Shown here: piece after piece, positions 26,160 through 36,611 of the stretch | Layout: each line of letters opens with the position of its first letter | How positions within the stretch are numbered: position 1 is the first letter of the stretch | Assembly (NCBI GenBank): GCA_905618925.1 | Contig: CAJQTG010000008.1 | Location: 35,256 to 99,255 of the forward strand | Reading direction: 5' to 3' | From: an uncultured Candidatus Thioglobus sp. | GTDB taxonomy: Bacteria > Pseudomonadota > Gammaproteobacteria > PS1 > Pseudothioglobaceae | Length of the DNA stretch: 64,000 nt | The notes under the pieces: generated by a model | The model's input: the letters and a program-made list of their open reading frames with translations, nothing else | Database searches by the model: none | Told to the model about the DNA's origin: nothing | Position numbers and translations under genes: made by a program

Positions 26160-26951
26160 ATGATTAATAAAAATAAATTATCAACTATTATCAATATTGA
26201 TAAACATCCAATTAAAGATTCTACTTATAGAGCTGAGTGTAGAAGAAAATTAGACAATGATGGGGTTCTCGTTCTTGAAGATTTTCTTTTGAAAGATACA
26301 ATTAAAAGCATTCTTAAGGAGGCTGATGAGCAGGAAGACTTGGCCTATTACTGCGTAAATAAACATAATGTGTATTTAGAGCCTTCAGATTCTAGTTTTC
26401 AAAAAAGTCATCCACGAAATAAAACTGTCATATCTTCGAAAGGCTGCATTACAGATAATCAAGTTCCAAGTGAATCTTCTTTAAGGTCCCTTTATAATTC
26501 AAAAATTTTTAAAGAATTTCTCTGTAAGGTTTTAAATGAAGAGGTCCTCTATAAATATGATGACGAGTTATCATCAATAAATATCCATTATGCTAAAGAA
26601 GGTCAGGAGCTTGGCTGGCACTTTGATAACTCTTCATTTGCGATTACATTGTTAATACAAAAGCCCATATCTGGTGGCAGGTTTGAGTACATTCGTGATT
26701 TTAGAAATTCATCTATTAATGAAAATAATTATGCTCAAGTTTCGGATTTATTAGATAACAAATGCTCTCCTAAAAGATTAAAAATGGAGAATGGCTCACT
26801 TGTTTTATTTCGAGGTAAAAATGCTGTTCACCGAGTAACCCAGACAGAGGGAGATTTAACAAGAGTTTTGTCAGTTTTAGCTTACAATTCTGAGCCTGAT
26901 GTAAAGCTTTCGGAGTCAGCAAGAATGACATTTTTTGGAAAACTATATTAA
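26160..26951 (+). CDS. 2-oxoglutarate/Fe(II) oxygenase, HalD/ArpA-like
   Basis: A 263-residue cupin-fold oxygenase. The iron facial triad is readable as His154, Asp156 (LGWHFDNSSFAITLL) and His224 (GKNAVHRVTQ), with Arg235 (LTRVLSVLAYN) as a candidate 2-oxoglutarate anchor. The family includes free amino acid halogenases of the BesD/HalD type, where Asp is replaced by Gly. Here Asp is kept, so a hydroxylase is more likely. The start is ATG 26160; a GTG at 26157 is in frame. The next gene, 5 bases on, is a methyltransferase. The substrate is unknown. Confidence 0.75.
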   Translation: MINKNKLSTIINIDKHPIKDSTYRAECRRKLDNDGVLVLEDFLLKDTIKSILKEADEQEDLAYYCVNKHNVYLEPSDSSFQKSHPRNKTVISSKGCITDNQVPSESSLRSLYNSKIFKEFLCKVLNEEVLYKYDDELSSINIHYAKEGQELGWHFDNSSFAITLLIQKPISGGRFEYIRDFRNSSINENNYAQVSDLLDNKCSPKRLKMENGSLVLFRGKNAVHRVTQTEGDLTRVLSVLAYNSEPDVKLSESARMTFFGKLY

Positions 26952-26956
26952 GTATT

Positions 26957-27592
26957 ATGAGTAAAAATAAAAAAGGCTTAAAGCTTTATGACAATTTGGA
27001 TCTATCTAAAAGTAAAAATGAAGATGAGCTTTTAGGTGTATATAAAGATTGGGCCCTACTTTATGATAAGGATAATGATGACTTATTGGGTACAGTATCA
27101 CAGCCTAATGCGGTTCTGATGTTTCATGAATATTTCAAAGATAGTAAACTTAAGATAATAGACGTTGGTTGTGGCACTGGGTTAGTTGGACTAGAGCTTA
27201 AAAATCTTGGTTTTTCAAATTTTGATGGAATTGATATTTCTCAAGAGATGATTGATATTGCTCAAAGTAGGGGGTACAACTCTCTTTTTTTAGGAAATTT
27301 AAATAAATCACTCTCTATTGATTCTAATACTTACGATGCAGCTCTTTGTGTTGGAGTCTTTACACATGGACATGTTGGTCCTGAAAGATTTTCTGAATTA
27401 ATAAGAATTGTTAAGCCAGAAGGCATAATTTGTTTTACAATAAACGAAGATGTTTATGAGTCATATGGCTTTGATATTTCAATTAAGCATTTAGAATCTT
27501 TAAATGTTTGGGAGATTTTAGATATTAGGAAACATGACTACATGGTTAAAAAAAATGTTAAAGGTATTTATTGTGTTGTTAAAGTAACTTAA
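26957..27592 (+). CDS. Class I SAM-dependent methyltransferase
   Basis: A 211-residue Rossmann-fold methyltransferase. Motif I is IIDVGCGTGLVGLELKNLG, followed by FDGIDISQEMIDIAQSRG (motif post-I) and YDAALCVGVFTHGHVGPE (motif II). The N-terminal helix YKDWALLYDKDND is seen in small-molecule methyltransferases of the type annotated as Williams-Beuren-like or class I. Tight spacing after the oxygenase suggests the two act together on one metabolite, which is inference. Confidence 0.85.
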   Translation: MSKNKKGLKLYDNLDLSKSKNEDELLGVYKDWALLYDKDNDDLLGTVSQPNAVLMFHEYFKDSKLKIIDVGCGTGLVGLELKNLGFSNFDGIDISQEMIDIAQSRGYNSLFLGNLNKSLSIDSNTYDAALCVGVFTHGHVGPERFSELIRIVKPEGIICFTINEDVYESYGFDISIKHLESLNVWEILDIRKHDYMVKKNVKGIYCVVKVT

Positions 27593-27651
27593 CTATTACG
27601 AGCTTATTTAATTAAAATACACTCTTTTAAAACATTTATAGTAATTCAATA

Positions 27652-27963
27652 ATGAAAAAGACATTTGAATTGGTTCACTCTAAAATTAAACCCGCTAGAC
27701 TTATTGAAGCAGCTAGACGCGACGTTAAAAAATACTTAAAAAGAGAGAATAGAAAATCGCTTCCAGATGATTTTGATTGCTGGAATTTTGATTGTAAGTT
27801 TGGTCCTTCAGTGGAAAAGGCTGAGGTTATTTTATCTTCTGAGATAAGTAAGTACATCAGTGAGGCTGAAGCAGAAAACCTAAAATCATTTTATTTAGAG
27901 ATTCTCGCTAAACCAGGCTACAAGAAAAATTTCGCTAAACTTAAGGCCTTAGACGAAGAGTAA
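27652..27963 (+). CDS. DUF6172-family protein
   Basis: A 103-residue conserved protein. The whole length matches my memory of DUF6172 (start MKKTFELVHSKIKPARLIEA, then VKKYLKRENRK, CWNFDCKFG, and SFYLEILAKPGYK). The function is unknown. It lies 59 bases after the methyltransferase and ends 11 bases before the convergent guaB, so it may be transcribed separately. Confidence 0.75.
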   Translation: MKKTFELVHSKIKPARLIEAARRDVKKYLKRENRKSLPDDFDCWNFDCKFGPSVEKAEVILSSEISKYISEAEAENLKSFYLEILAKPGYKKNFAKLKALDEE

Positions 27964-27974
27964 ATAACTTTACT

Positions 27975-29435
<1,461 letters not shown>

Positions 29436-29452
29436 TTAGTTCTCCTAATTTT

Positions 29453-30103
29453 TTAGTACCGTCTTCTATTAAGAAGGCCAGGAACAATAAAACCAATAAT
29501 TATTCCAAAGAAAAGTACTATTGCACCAACTATGAACCAATTTCTAGAGCTGGTGTCTTTTTGAATTTGAGTATTATTTTCTGCTAATTGAAGCTCTGCC
29601 TTTAGCTGAAGTTTTTCTTGAATATGTTTTTCATTTTCATGTTCTAGCTTTAAAGCATCTTGATAGATTTGCTCAATATGTTCTTTTTCAGCCTTCGATT
29701 TTGAGCTCTGAATGACTAAGTCTATATTTTCTTGTTTTAAGATTAAGAGTTCACTATCTAATATTTCTTTTTCACTAGTAAGTTTGGATATTAATAGTTT
29801 ATTAGCATTGTAAGTTCGTGTAAGTTTTTTAAGTTCTTCACGAGCAGCTGGCTCATTTGAGATATAAAACGATTTAATCCATCCAATAGTATCATCAAAC
29901 TGAACTTGAGCCCACCCATCTTCAGTGCTTTGCAATAAAGAAAGCTCAGTTCCAGATGGAAGTAGGCGAATTATATTCTGTCCAAAGTTTTGATCAGCTC
30001 GAATAGGGATATCTAGTTGGTCGGTAATATAGACAAAAGATTCCGCGCTAACTTTAAAAGTTAAAAGAATGAGAGTTAATATTGTTGCTTTATATTTATT
30101 CAT
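29453..30103 (-). CDS. SH3-domain membrane protein (TIGR04211-like)
   Basis: A 216-residue protein. N-terminal signal peptide (to about residue 20), then a bacterial SH3b domain (YITDQLDIPIRADQNFGQNI ... WAQVQFDDTIGWIKSFYI), a long coiled coil (about 95-180), and a C-terminal membrane anchor (WFIVGAIVLFFGIIIGFIVPG) with a short basic tail. This layout equals the SH3 and anchor domain family (YgiM type). It is probably a periplasmic protein tied to the inner membrane by its C-terminus, possibly near cell wall enzymes. It is cotranscribed with guaB or valS only if read through. Confidence 0.82.
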   Translation of the reverse strand: MNKYKATILTLILLTFKVSAESFVYITDQLDIPIRADQNFGQNIIRLLPSGTELSLLQSTEDGWAQVQFDDTIGWIKSFYISNEPAAREELKKLTRTYNANKLLISKLTSEKEILDSELLILKQENIDLVIQSSKSKAEKEHIEQIYQDALKLEHENEKHIQEKLQLKAELQLAENNTQIQKDTSSRNWFIVGAIVLFFGIIIGFIVPGLLNRRRY

Positions 30104-30184
30104 GTTTGATTTTATCAGTATTCTATCTTGCTCAAATTCCTAAAAATGTTTTTTCCATGATTTTTCAATGAATTACATTGTATT

Positions 30185-32932
30185 TCATAGTAAAGAAATT
30201 TTTTTAAATTGCGACTCCATATCTTGTAATGCTTTTTCAACAGTAGCAAGTTTGTCTTGCTCTTTTTTAACTACAGCTTCAGGCGCACCACTTAAAAATT
30301 TCTTATTATTTAATTTTCCTGAGAATTGAGCTTTAAGTTTTATTAATTTATCAATTTCTTTATTAAGCCTATCTTTTTCAGCATCTTTATCGATAAGACC
30401 TGCTAAAGGAATTAAAATTTTCATTTCTCCAACTAGTGTAATTGCAGACTCAGGCTCTTCTTCATTTACCTCAATTAGCTCAACACTGTCTAATTTAGCT
30501 AGAGTAAAGATGATTGATTTATTGTTTTCAATGTAATCTTTGTCTTTGGAATTAAAGCTCTTGATAAAGCATTGCAAAGGCTTTCCAGGAGAAATATTCA
30601 TTTCACCTCTGATTTTTCTAATTCCTAATATAAATTCTTTCAGCCATTCAATTTCAGATTCTACCTTGCTATTAAAAAGAGCCTCTTCAGGTTCAGGGAA
30701 GGCTTGAGAAATAAGCTTTTCATCAGAGCTACTATGAAGCTTTTGAGATTGCTCAAAAATTTCTTCTGTAATAAAAGGGATGATTGGGTGCAGTAAGACT
30801 AAAGTTTCTGAGAGAACTTTCAAAAGTGTTGCTTCACAGCCTTGTTTTGTTTTACTATTCTCTAGCAGTGGTTTTGAAAGTTCTAAGTACCAGTCACAAT
30901 AGTCATGCCAAACAAATTCATATAAAGTTTGACTCATCAAATCTAATCGATAATCAGCCAAATGTTTTTCAACTTCAATTTTTGTGTGCTGTAGCCTGGA
31001 TAGTATCCACTTATCTTGGTTAGATAACTCAGCATTAACATTAATTGATTTAGATTCAAGGTTTATTAGGACAAAGCGTGAAGCATTCCAAAGTTTATTA
31101 CAAAAGTTTCGATAGCCTTCAACCCTTTTTAGATCAAATTTAATATCTCGACCAAATGATGCTAGAGCGGCAAAGGTAAAGCGTATTGCATCAGTTCCAA
31201 AGGCAGGAATCCCATCAGGAAACTCTTTTTTAGTTTGTTTTTGAATTTTTTCAGCTAACTTTGGCTGCATCATTCCTTGAGTTCTTTTCTCAAGAAGATC
31301 GTTAAGTGAAATGCCATCAATTAAATCAATTGGATCCAAAACATTTCCCTTAGATTTACTCATTTTTTGACCATTGCCATCTTTAATAAGACCGGTAATA
31401 TAAATATCTTTAAAGGGCACATCTTTAGCAAATTTTAGCCCAAACATAATCATACGAGCTACCCAGAAAAATATGATATCAAAGCCGGTAACAAGAACAC
31501 TGGTTGGGTAGAAGCGAGATAATTCAGGGGTCTTTTCTGGCCAGCCTAGAGTTGAAAAGGGCCATAATGCAGAAGAGAACCAAGTATCTAAAACATCTTC
31601 ATCTTGATCTAAATCAACACCAACGCCAGCTTGAGCCTGAGCTTCTTCAAGATTGTTTGCCACATAGAATTTACCTTCCTTGTCATACCACGCAGGTATT
31701 CTGTGTCCCCACCAAATTTGACGTGAAATACACCAATCTTCGATATTCTCCATCCAGTTGAAATAAGTCTTATTCCAGTTTTCAGGAACAAATCGAATGT
31801 CACCATTTTTTACAGCATCTATTGCGGGCCCAGCTAAAGGCTTAACTTTGACAAACCATTGGTCTGTCATGTAGGGCTCAATAATGCTGTTTGTTCTGTC
31901 ACCCCTTGGCACCATAAGGGTATGCGGATCGATTTTTTCAATTAAATTTTGACTTTCAAGGTCTTTAACAACCTCTTTGCGGGCATCAAAACGGTCAAGC
32001 CCTTGATACTTGTCAGGAGCGTTAATGTTTATGCTGGCATCATCAGTTAATATATTTATAATTTCAAGGCTATGTCTTTGTCCAATTTCATAGTCATTAA
32101 AGTCATGGGCAGGAGTAATTTTGACGCAGCCTGTTCCAAATTCCATATCCACATAGTCGTCTGCAATAATTGGGATTTTTCTGTCAGAAAGGGGAAGACT
32201 TATAAATTTTCCAATGAGATGCTGGTATCGAGGGTCTTCTGGATGGATTGCAACCGCTGTGTCTCCAAACATGGTTTCTGGTCTTGTTGTAGCAACAACT
32301 AGGACTTCATCCGAGTCGGAAACTTGATATCTGATATGCCATAAAAATCCTTGCTCCTCAGTACTAATGACTTCAAGATCAGATACTGCAGTTAAAAGAA
32401 CAGGATCCCAGTTAACAAGTCTTTTTCCTCGGTAGATTAAGCCTTCATTATAAAGATCAATAAATACTTTTTGAACAGCCTTAGATAGAGGCTCATCCAT
32501 TGTAAAGCGTTCTCGCTCCCAGTCAACTGAGGTCCCTATTCGCCTCATTTGAGAAGTTATAGTACCACCAGACTTAGATTTCCAATCCCAGACTTTTTCT
32601 GTAAATTTCTCACGGCCTAAGTCGTGTCTAGAGATATTCTCAAGTCCAAGCTGCCTTTCGACTACCATTTGAGTTGCAATGCCTGCATGATCTGTACCAG
32701 GCTGCCATAGGGTTTGCTTGCCTTTGCTGCGATTATATCGAGTGTAAACATCCATAATTGTATGCTGAAAAGCATGACCCATATGAAGACTACCAGTTAC
32801 GTTAGGAGGAGGAAGAACGATGCTGTATGAATCTTTACTAGCTGAATTTACTTTTGAAGAGAAGAGGTCACCTTGCTCCCATAAATCACGATATTTTTGT
32901 TCGATTAGCTCTGGGTTGTATGTTTTTTCCAT
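30185..32932 (-). CDS. valS: Valyl-tRNA synthetase
   Basis: Class Ia synthetase charging tRNA-Val. Signatures are [21 protein letters not shown] (HIGH-type), the editing CP1 domain with [27 protein letters not shown] (KMSKS), the anticodon-binding domain, and a C-terminal coiled coil typical of ValS ([19 protein letters not shown]). Length 915 is normal. The 74-base gap upstream contains a TATAAT and a palindrome over the expected transcription start. Confidence 0.97.
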   Translation of the reverse strand: MEKTYNPELIEQKYRDLWEQGDLFSSKVNSASKDSYSIVLPPPNVTGSLHMGHAFQHTIMDVYTRYNRSKGKQTLWQPGTDHAGIATQMVVERQLGLENISRHDLGREKFTEKVWDWKSKSGGTITSQMRRIGTSVDWERERFTMDEPLSKAVQKVFIDLYNEGLIYRGKRLVNWDPVLLTAVSDLEVISTEEQGFLWHIRYQVSDSDEVLVVATTRPETMFGDTAVAIHPEDPRYQHLIGKFISLPLSDRKIPIIADDYVDMEFGTGCVKITPAHDFNDYEIGQRHSLEIINILTDDASININAPDKYQGLDRFDARKEVVKDLESQNLIEKIDPHTLMVPRGDRTNSIIEPYMTDQWFVKVKPLAGPAIDAVKNGDIRFVPENWNKTYFNWMENIEDWCISRQIWWGHRIPAWYDKEGKFYVANNLEEAQAQAGVGVDLDQDEDVLDTWFSSALWPFSTLGWPEKTPELSRFYPTSVLVTGFDIIFFWVARMIMFGLKFAKDVPFKDIYITGLIKDGNGQKMSKSKGNVLDPIDLIDGISLNDLLEKRTQGMMQPKLAEKIQKQTKKEFPDGIPAFGTDAIRFTFAALASFGRDIKFDLKRVEGYRNFCNKLWNASRFVLINLESKSINVNAELSNQDKWILSRLQHTKIEVEKHLADYRLDLMSQTLYEFVWHDYCDWYLELSKPLLENSKTKQGCEATLLKVLSETLVLLHPIIPFITEEIFEQSQKLHSSSDEKLISQAFPEPEEALFNSKVESEIEWLKEFILGIRKIRGEMNISPGKPLQCFIKSFNSKDKDYIENNKSIIFTLAKLDSVELIEVNEEEPESAITLVGEMKILIPLAGLIDKDAEKDRLNKEIDKLIKLKAQFSGKLNNKKFLSGAPEAVVKKEQDKLATVEKALQDMESQFKKISLL

Positions 32933-32942
32933 GAAGGCGAAG

Positions 32943-32967
32943 TGTCAGATATAACTGACATATTATA
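32943..32967 (-). promoter_or_regulatory. valS -10 box with palindrome at the start site
   Basis: TATAAT on the minus strand (32967-32962) is followed by the inverted repeat TGTCAG/CTGACA (32943-32948 and 32955-32960, 6-base spacer), which covers the predicted transcription start. It could be an operator or a small 5' hairpin. A TTGACT upstream is too close (13 bases) to serve as the -35 for this -10. Confidence 0.35.
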
Positions 32968-33006
32968 CAATAATTACTTGAGTCAAGATAAGGCTTTAAG
33001 GGCTAG

Positions 33007-33591
33007 TTAATCGTAATCTTTTCGACCTGAAAGTGCATGTGCAATTGTATTGATATCTGTATATTCAAGCTCACCTCCGAGTGGTATTCCATGAGCAATT
33101 CTAGTTGTCTTCACTTGATATTTTTTAGCTAAATTATGAATATAATGAGCAGTTACTTCACCTTCAATTGTTGCATTAGTAGCTAAAATTATTTCACTAA
33201 CATCACTTTTGCTAAGTAGCTCTTCTAATTCATTTAAACCTAATTCAGCTGCTCCAATTCCATCGATTGGCGAAAGATAACCGCTAAGCACAAAGTATTT
33301 TCCAGTGTATACACCGCTCTGCTCAATAACATGAATATCTGATGGGGTTTCAACAACACACAACTGGGTATTGTCTCTTGAAATATTAGAGCAGATTTCA
33401 CAAATATTTTTTTCAGTTAAAGTCCTGCATTTTTCACAGTTTTTAACATTTTCCATTGCATCTGTAAGGGCTTTGGCAATTTCTAACCCTCCTGGCCTAT
33501 CTCTTTCCAGGAGATGGTAAATAAACCTTTGGGCTGTCTTTGATCCGACTCCTGGTAATTTCCTGAAGGCTTTGTTGAGTTTTTCAATCAT
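33007..33591 (-). CDS. recR: Recombination protein RecR
   Basis: Acts with RecF/RecO to load RecA at single-stranded gaps. In order: helix-hairpin-helix (FRKLPGVGSKTAQRFIYHLLE), a four-Cys zinc finger (CEKCRTLTEKNICEIC), a Toprim domain (LCVVETPSDIHVIEQSG) and the C-terminal Walker B-like part (HGIPLGGELEYTD). Length 194 fits. It follows ybaB and dnaX in the usual dnaX-ybaB-recR order. Confidence 0.96.
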   Translation of the reverse strand: MIEKLNKAFRKLPGVGSKTAQRFIYHLLERDRPGGLEIAKALTDAMENVKNCEKCRTLTEKNICEICSNISRDNTQLCVVETPSDIHVIEQSGVYTGKYFVLSGYLSPIDGIGAAELGLNELEELLSKSDVSEIILATNATIEGEVTAHYIHNLAKKYQVKTTRIAHGIPLGGELEYTDINTIAHALSGRKDYD

Positions 33592-33611
33592 AGTTGGTAT
33601 TTAGTTGATAG

Positions 33612-33917
33612 CTAAAAAGGGAGATTTAAACCACCAGTAACGTTTTTCATTTTATCTTTAGATATTTTGTTTACTTTTGAAGATGCGTCATTAACGGCTA
33701 GCATAATTAAATCTTCCAGCATTTCTTTGTCTAATAATAGCGAATCAGCTATATTAATGTTAGTAACTTTGTACTCTCCATTTAACACAATTTTAATAGA
33801 GCCAGAAGCTGAAAAACCCTCACAAGTGAGTAATTTAATTTCTTCTTGTGCAATCTCCATATCTTCTTGCATTTGCTTTGCTTTTTGCATTATCCCTGCC
33901 ATTCCACCTTTAAACAT
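33612..33917 (-). CDS. ybaB: YbaB/EbfC nucleoid-associated protein
   Basis: A 101-residue DNA-binding protein. The glycine-methionine-rich start (MFKGGMAGIMQKAKQMQED) and the DLIMLAVNDASSKV helix are family marks. It is thought to bind DNA as a dimer. The start codon overlaps the end of dnaX by 8 bases, consistent with translational coupling, and recR follows. Confidence 0.92.
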   Translation of the reverse strand: MFKGGMAGIMQKAKQMQEDMEIAQEEIKLLTCEGFSASGSIKIVLNGEYKVTNINIADSLLLDKEMLEDLIMLAVNDASSKVNKISKDKMKNVTGGLNLPF

Positions 33918-35544
33918 TGTCAGACTCCTTTATGGATTTAATAGATTTAACATCTACTCGTGAATTAAAAACCTCTTGAAGCTCTTTAAGTCCATCATCA
34001 CTTAAAAATTGATTTTCCGATTGTTTGCGTCTTTCTTCGCTTTTTACAGATTCTTTTTGTGATAACGAGCTTCCATTGGTTTGACCTGGATTAATAACTA
34101 GTGTTATTCCAGGATAGGCTTTATTTAATGTTTTTTCAATTGAGCTCCGCGTATTTTGTGTTAGTAAATTAACAAAGTCATTGCTTAGGGTGAGTGAAAG
34201 ATTTTGGTCTTTAAGAGTATCAAATATTGTATTTTTAACAAGCATTTTTGCAGCACCAACAAACCCTGACTCAGTAATTATTTTTTCCCAATCATCTTGA
34301 GAGTTTACGTTTAATTGGTTTTCTATTTTAAGAGTGCTTTCTATATCCGTTTTAATTGAGGACTTGTCTTTAATAGACGCTTGATCTTGAATTATTTCTT
34401 TAGGTGACTCTTTATTGGCAGTATTGTTACTTTGAACTGATTTCAGAGTTTTTTTTTCAGCCTGATGATCTGGATGGAATGCTATCATTCTTAATAAAGT
34501 CATTTCAAGCCCAATTTGCTCGCTTGGAGAATGGTACATATCTTTTTGACCATTAATTGCAATCTGATAGTAAAGCTGCAAATCCTGTGCTGAGACAATA
34601 CTTGCAAGTTCATTTATTTCTGAAGACACTTGCTTCGTATCATTAACCATTTGAGTTGTTGCAATTTTATGAAAAAGTGAGGTTAAATCTTTAAGAGTAT
34701 TGGTTAAATTTTCTCCCTTATGTGCAAGCTCTTTTATGAATGATAAGACCTGCTCAGCATCTTTATTGATAACTAAAGAGGCAAGCTGAACAATTTCATT
34801 ATGACTAACGAGCCCAAGCATTGATTTGAGGTCACTTTCTTTAACATTTCCATTTCCATAAGATATTGATTGATCTAATAGGCTAAGAGCATCTCGCATT
34901 GATCCATTTCCAAAATCAGCAATTTTTGATAGCGCTTCATCTTCAAATTCAAGGCTTTCTGCATTCATGATAAATTTAAGGTGATTAAAAATTTCATCAT
35001 GAGAAAGCTTATTCAAGTTAAATTGAAGGCAACGAGATAGAATGGTTATTGGTAATTTTTTTGGATCAGTAGTTGCTAATAAAAATTTAATATGCTTTGG
35101 AGGTTCTTCTAGTGTCTTTAAAAGAGCATTAAAACTACTTTTAGAAAGCATGTGCACCTCATCAATGAGGTAAATTTTGTAAAGATTTTTAGTGGGAGTA
35201 TATTGAGCATTTTCAAGAATTTCTCTCATATTATCAACACCTGTATGAGAGGCTGCATCAAGTTCAATCAGATCTATAGATTGACCTTTATCGATTTCTA
35301 GGCAGGTTCCACACTTACCACATGGGTTAGAGCTTACACCATTTTCACAATTGACTGATTTCGCAAAAATTCTTGCGATAGTCGTTTTACCAACACCGCG
35401 AGTACCAGTAAACAAAAACCCATGGTGAAGATTATTGTTATCAAGGGCATTTACAAGAGTTCTTACAGTATGAGTTTGACCGACAAGCTCTTTAAAATTA
35501 TGAGGCCTGTATTTTCTTGCTAAAACTTCGTAGTGTTCACTCAT
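33910..35544 (-). CDS. dnaX: DNA polymerase III subunits gamma/tau
   Basis: Clamp-loader ATPase and organiser of the replicase. The N-terminal YEVLARKYRPHNFKELVGQTHTV leads to the Walker A GTRGVGKTT, a zinc module (CENGV...CGKCGTC), the Walker B-type DEVHMLS and the SRC arginine-finger motif (ILSRCLQFNL). The C-terminal half is Ser/Lys/Gln-rich and then tau-like. Length 544 is short compared with E. coli tau (643). I did not see a convincing slippage heptamer for gamma. It lies directly after the SRP RNA gene. Confidence 0.95.
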   Translation of the reverse strand: MSEHYEVLARKYRPHNFKELVGQTHTVRTLVNALDNNNLHHGFLFTGTRGVGKTTIARIFAKSVNCENGVSSNPCGKCGTCLEIDKGQSIDLIELDAASHTGVDNMREILENAQYTPTKNLYKIYLIDEVHMLSKSSFNALLKTLEEPPKHIKFLLATTDPKKLPITILSRCLQFNLNKLSHDEIFNHLKFIMNAESLEFEDEALSKIADFGNGSMRDALSLLDQSISYGNGNVKESDLKSMLGLVSHNEIVQLASLVINKDAEQVLSFIKELAHKGENLTNTLKDLTSLFHKIATTQMVNDTKQVSSEINELASIVSAQDLQLYYQIAINGQKDMYHSPSEQIGLEMTLLRMIAFHPDHQAEKKTLKSVQSNNTANKESPKEIIQDQASIKDKSSIKTDIESTLKIENQLNVNSQDDWEKIITESGFVGAAKMLVKNTIFDTLKDQNLSLTLSNDFVNLLTQNTRSSIEKTLNKAYPGITLVINPGQTNGSSLSQKESVKSEERRKQSENQFLSDDGLKELQEVFNSRVDVKSIKSIKESDNV

Positions 35545-35570
35545 TACTGATTATTTTATTATAAATAAAG

Positions 35571-35675
35571 TGGTGCCGAGAATAGAGTCCAACACATAAA
35601 AAAATTATTACCGTTGCTCCCTTCCAGGCCTGGCGGAGTTCATAACTATTTATTGTCGGCGTACCCTCGACACCA
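35571..35675 (-). ncRNA. ffs: Signal recognition particle RNA (4.5S RNA)
   Basis: On the minus strand the molecule begins GGTGTCGAG (35674 downward) and closes with CTCGGCACC ending at 35572, giving a 9-bp terminal stem. The centre has the conserved apical/symmetric-loop sequence CAGGCCTGGAAGGGAGCA and then AACGGTA, the Ffh-binding region of small bacterial SRP RNA. A length of about 105 bases is right. It lies next to dnaX, a common location. A TAAAAT at 35687-35682 (minus strand) fits a start at about 35675. No intrinsic terminator is seen before dnaX. Confidence 0.93.
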
Positions 35676-35681
35676 TTTTTG

Positions 35682-35687
35682 ATTTTA
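35682..35687 (-). promoter_or_regulatory. Putative -10 box of the SRP RNA gene
   Basis: TAAAAT on the minus strand sits 7 bases upstream of the first base of the predicted RNA stem, the right distance for a -10. Upstream sequence is very AT-rich and a -35 is not clear. The agreement with the RNA's 5' end supports the assignment. Confidence 0.5.
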
Positions 35688-35717
35688 CTTGTTTTGAAAT
35701 TCTAATTAAATATATAT

Positions 35718-36608
35718 TTAATTTTTGGCTGTACTTTTAATTTTTTCAAAGCATCTTCCTGAGTTTGATCTCATTGCATTTTTTGAATCCTGATAACTAT
35801 CAAAGATTATTGACCATAAAGGCCCAGCATTCCCAGTATTAATCTTTAAGTTATCAATTAAGGTGATTGGAAGAATTTCACGAGTAGAGCTTGTAATCCA
35901 CACTTCATCTGCGCTCATCAAGGCACTTTTATTAAAAGTGACTTCTTTAACTTTTAGATTTAGATTCTTAGCGCAATCTATAATTATTTCTCTGGTAATT
36001 CCAGGCAGAATGTTTGGGCTTTTTGGATGAGTAAATATACAGTTATTTTTAACAATAAAAACATTTGAACTTGCACCCTCTGTGACAATACCATCTCTAA
36101 AAAGAATTGCCTCTTCTGAGTTATTTTCTTTGGCTTCTTGGGCATACATTATGTTAGCTAGAAGTGAGGTAGCTTTTGTATTGCACTGTGACCATCTAAT
36201 ATCATCTCTTGATATGGCAGACTTACCTTTTATTAAACTATCTTTTATTCGAGGCAAAATAGAGGTTGACTGAAGATATACAGTTGGCTTAAGATCTCCA
36301 TGAGTATGTTTTCTGTCCTCATCACAGCCTCTAGATACCTGTAAATATATAGCTTGATTAGTATTTATTGTATCAAAAGATAACAGTTTATTTATAAGAT
36401 TTATCCACTCATTTTTACTATGAGGGTTTTTAATATTGATAGCATCTAGTCCATCTTGAAGACGGTTGAGGTGAGAGTCTAATCCAAAAATATTTTTGTT
36501 ATAGGTTGGAAAAACTTCATAGACACCATCTCCAAAAAGGAAGCCTCGATCCATTACTGAAATGTACGCTTTGTCTTTTTGAACGAAGTTTCCGTTAAGA
36601 TAGACCAA
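35718..36608 (-). CDS. dat: Class IV aminotransferase (D-amino acid aminotransferase type)
   Basis: PLP-dependent fold-type IV aminotransferase of 296 residues. It starts MVYLNGNFVQKDKAYISVMDRGFLFGDGVYEVF, a DAT-type N-terminus, with the GIVTEGASSNVFIVKNN and ILPGITREIIID blocks. The PLP lysine is likely in QCNTKATSLLANI. It probably interconverts D-alanine and D-glutamate for peptidoglycan. Adjacency to dacA (3 bases) supports this. A branched-chain or aminodeoxychorismate lyase role is less likely. Confidence 0.85.
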   Translation of the reverse strand: MVYLNGNFVQKDKAYISVMDRGFLFGDGVYEVFPTYNKNIFGLDSHLNRLQDGLDAINIKNPHSKNEWINLINKLLSFDTINTNQAIYLQVSRGCDEDRKHTHGDLKPTVYLQSTSILPRIKDSLIKGKSAISRDDIRWSQCNTKATSLLANIMYAQEAKENNSEEAILFRDGIVTEGASSNVFIVKNNCIFTHPKSPNILPGITREIIIDCAKNLNLKVKEVTFNKSALMSADEVWITSSTREILPITLIDNLKINTGNAGPLWSIIFDSYQDSKNAMRSNSGRCFEKIKSTAKN

Positions 36609-36611
36609 AAT

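Noticed and set aside
26160..26951. Amino acid halogenase of the BesD type
   Set aside because: The iron motif keeps Asp (HFD) where halogenases have Gly, so chloride could not bind in the usual way.
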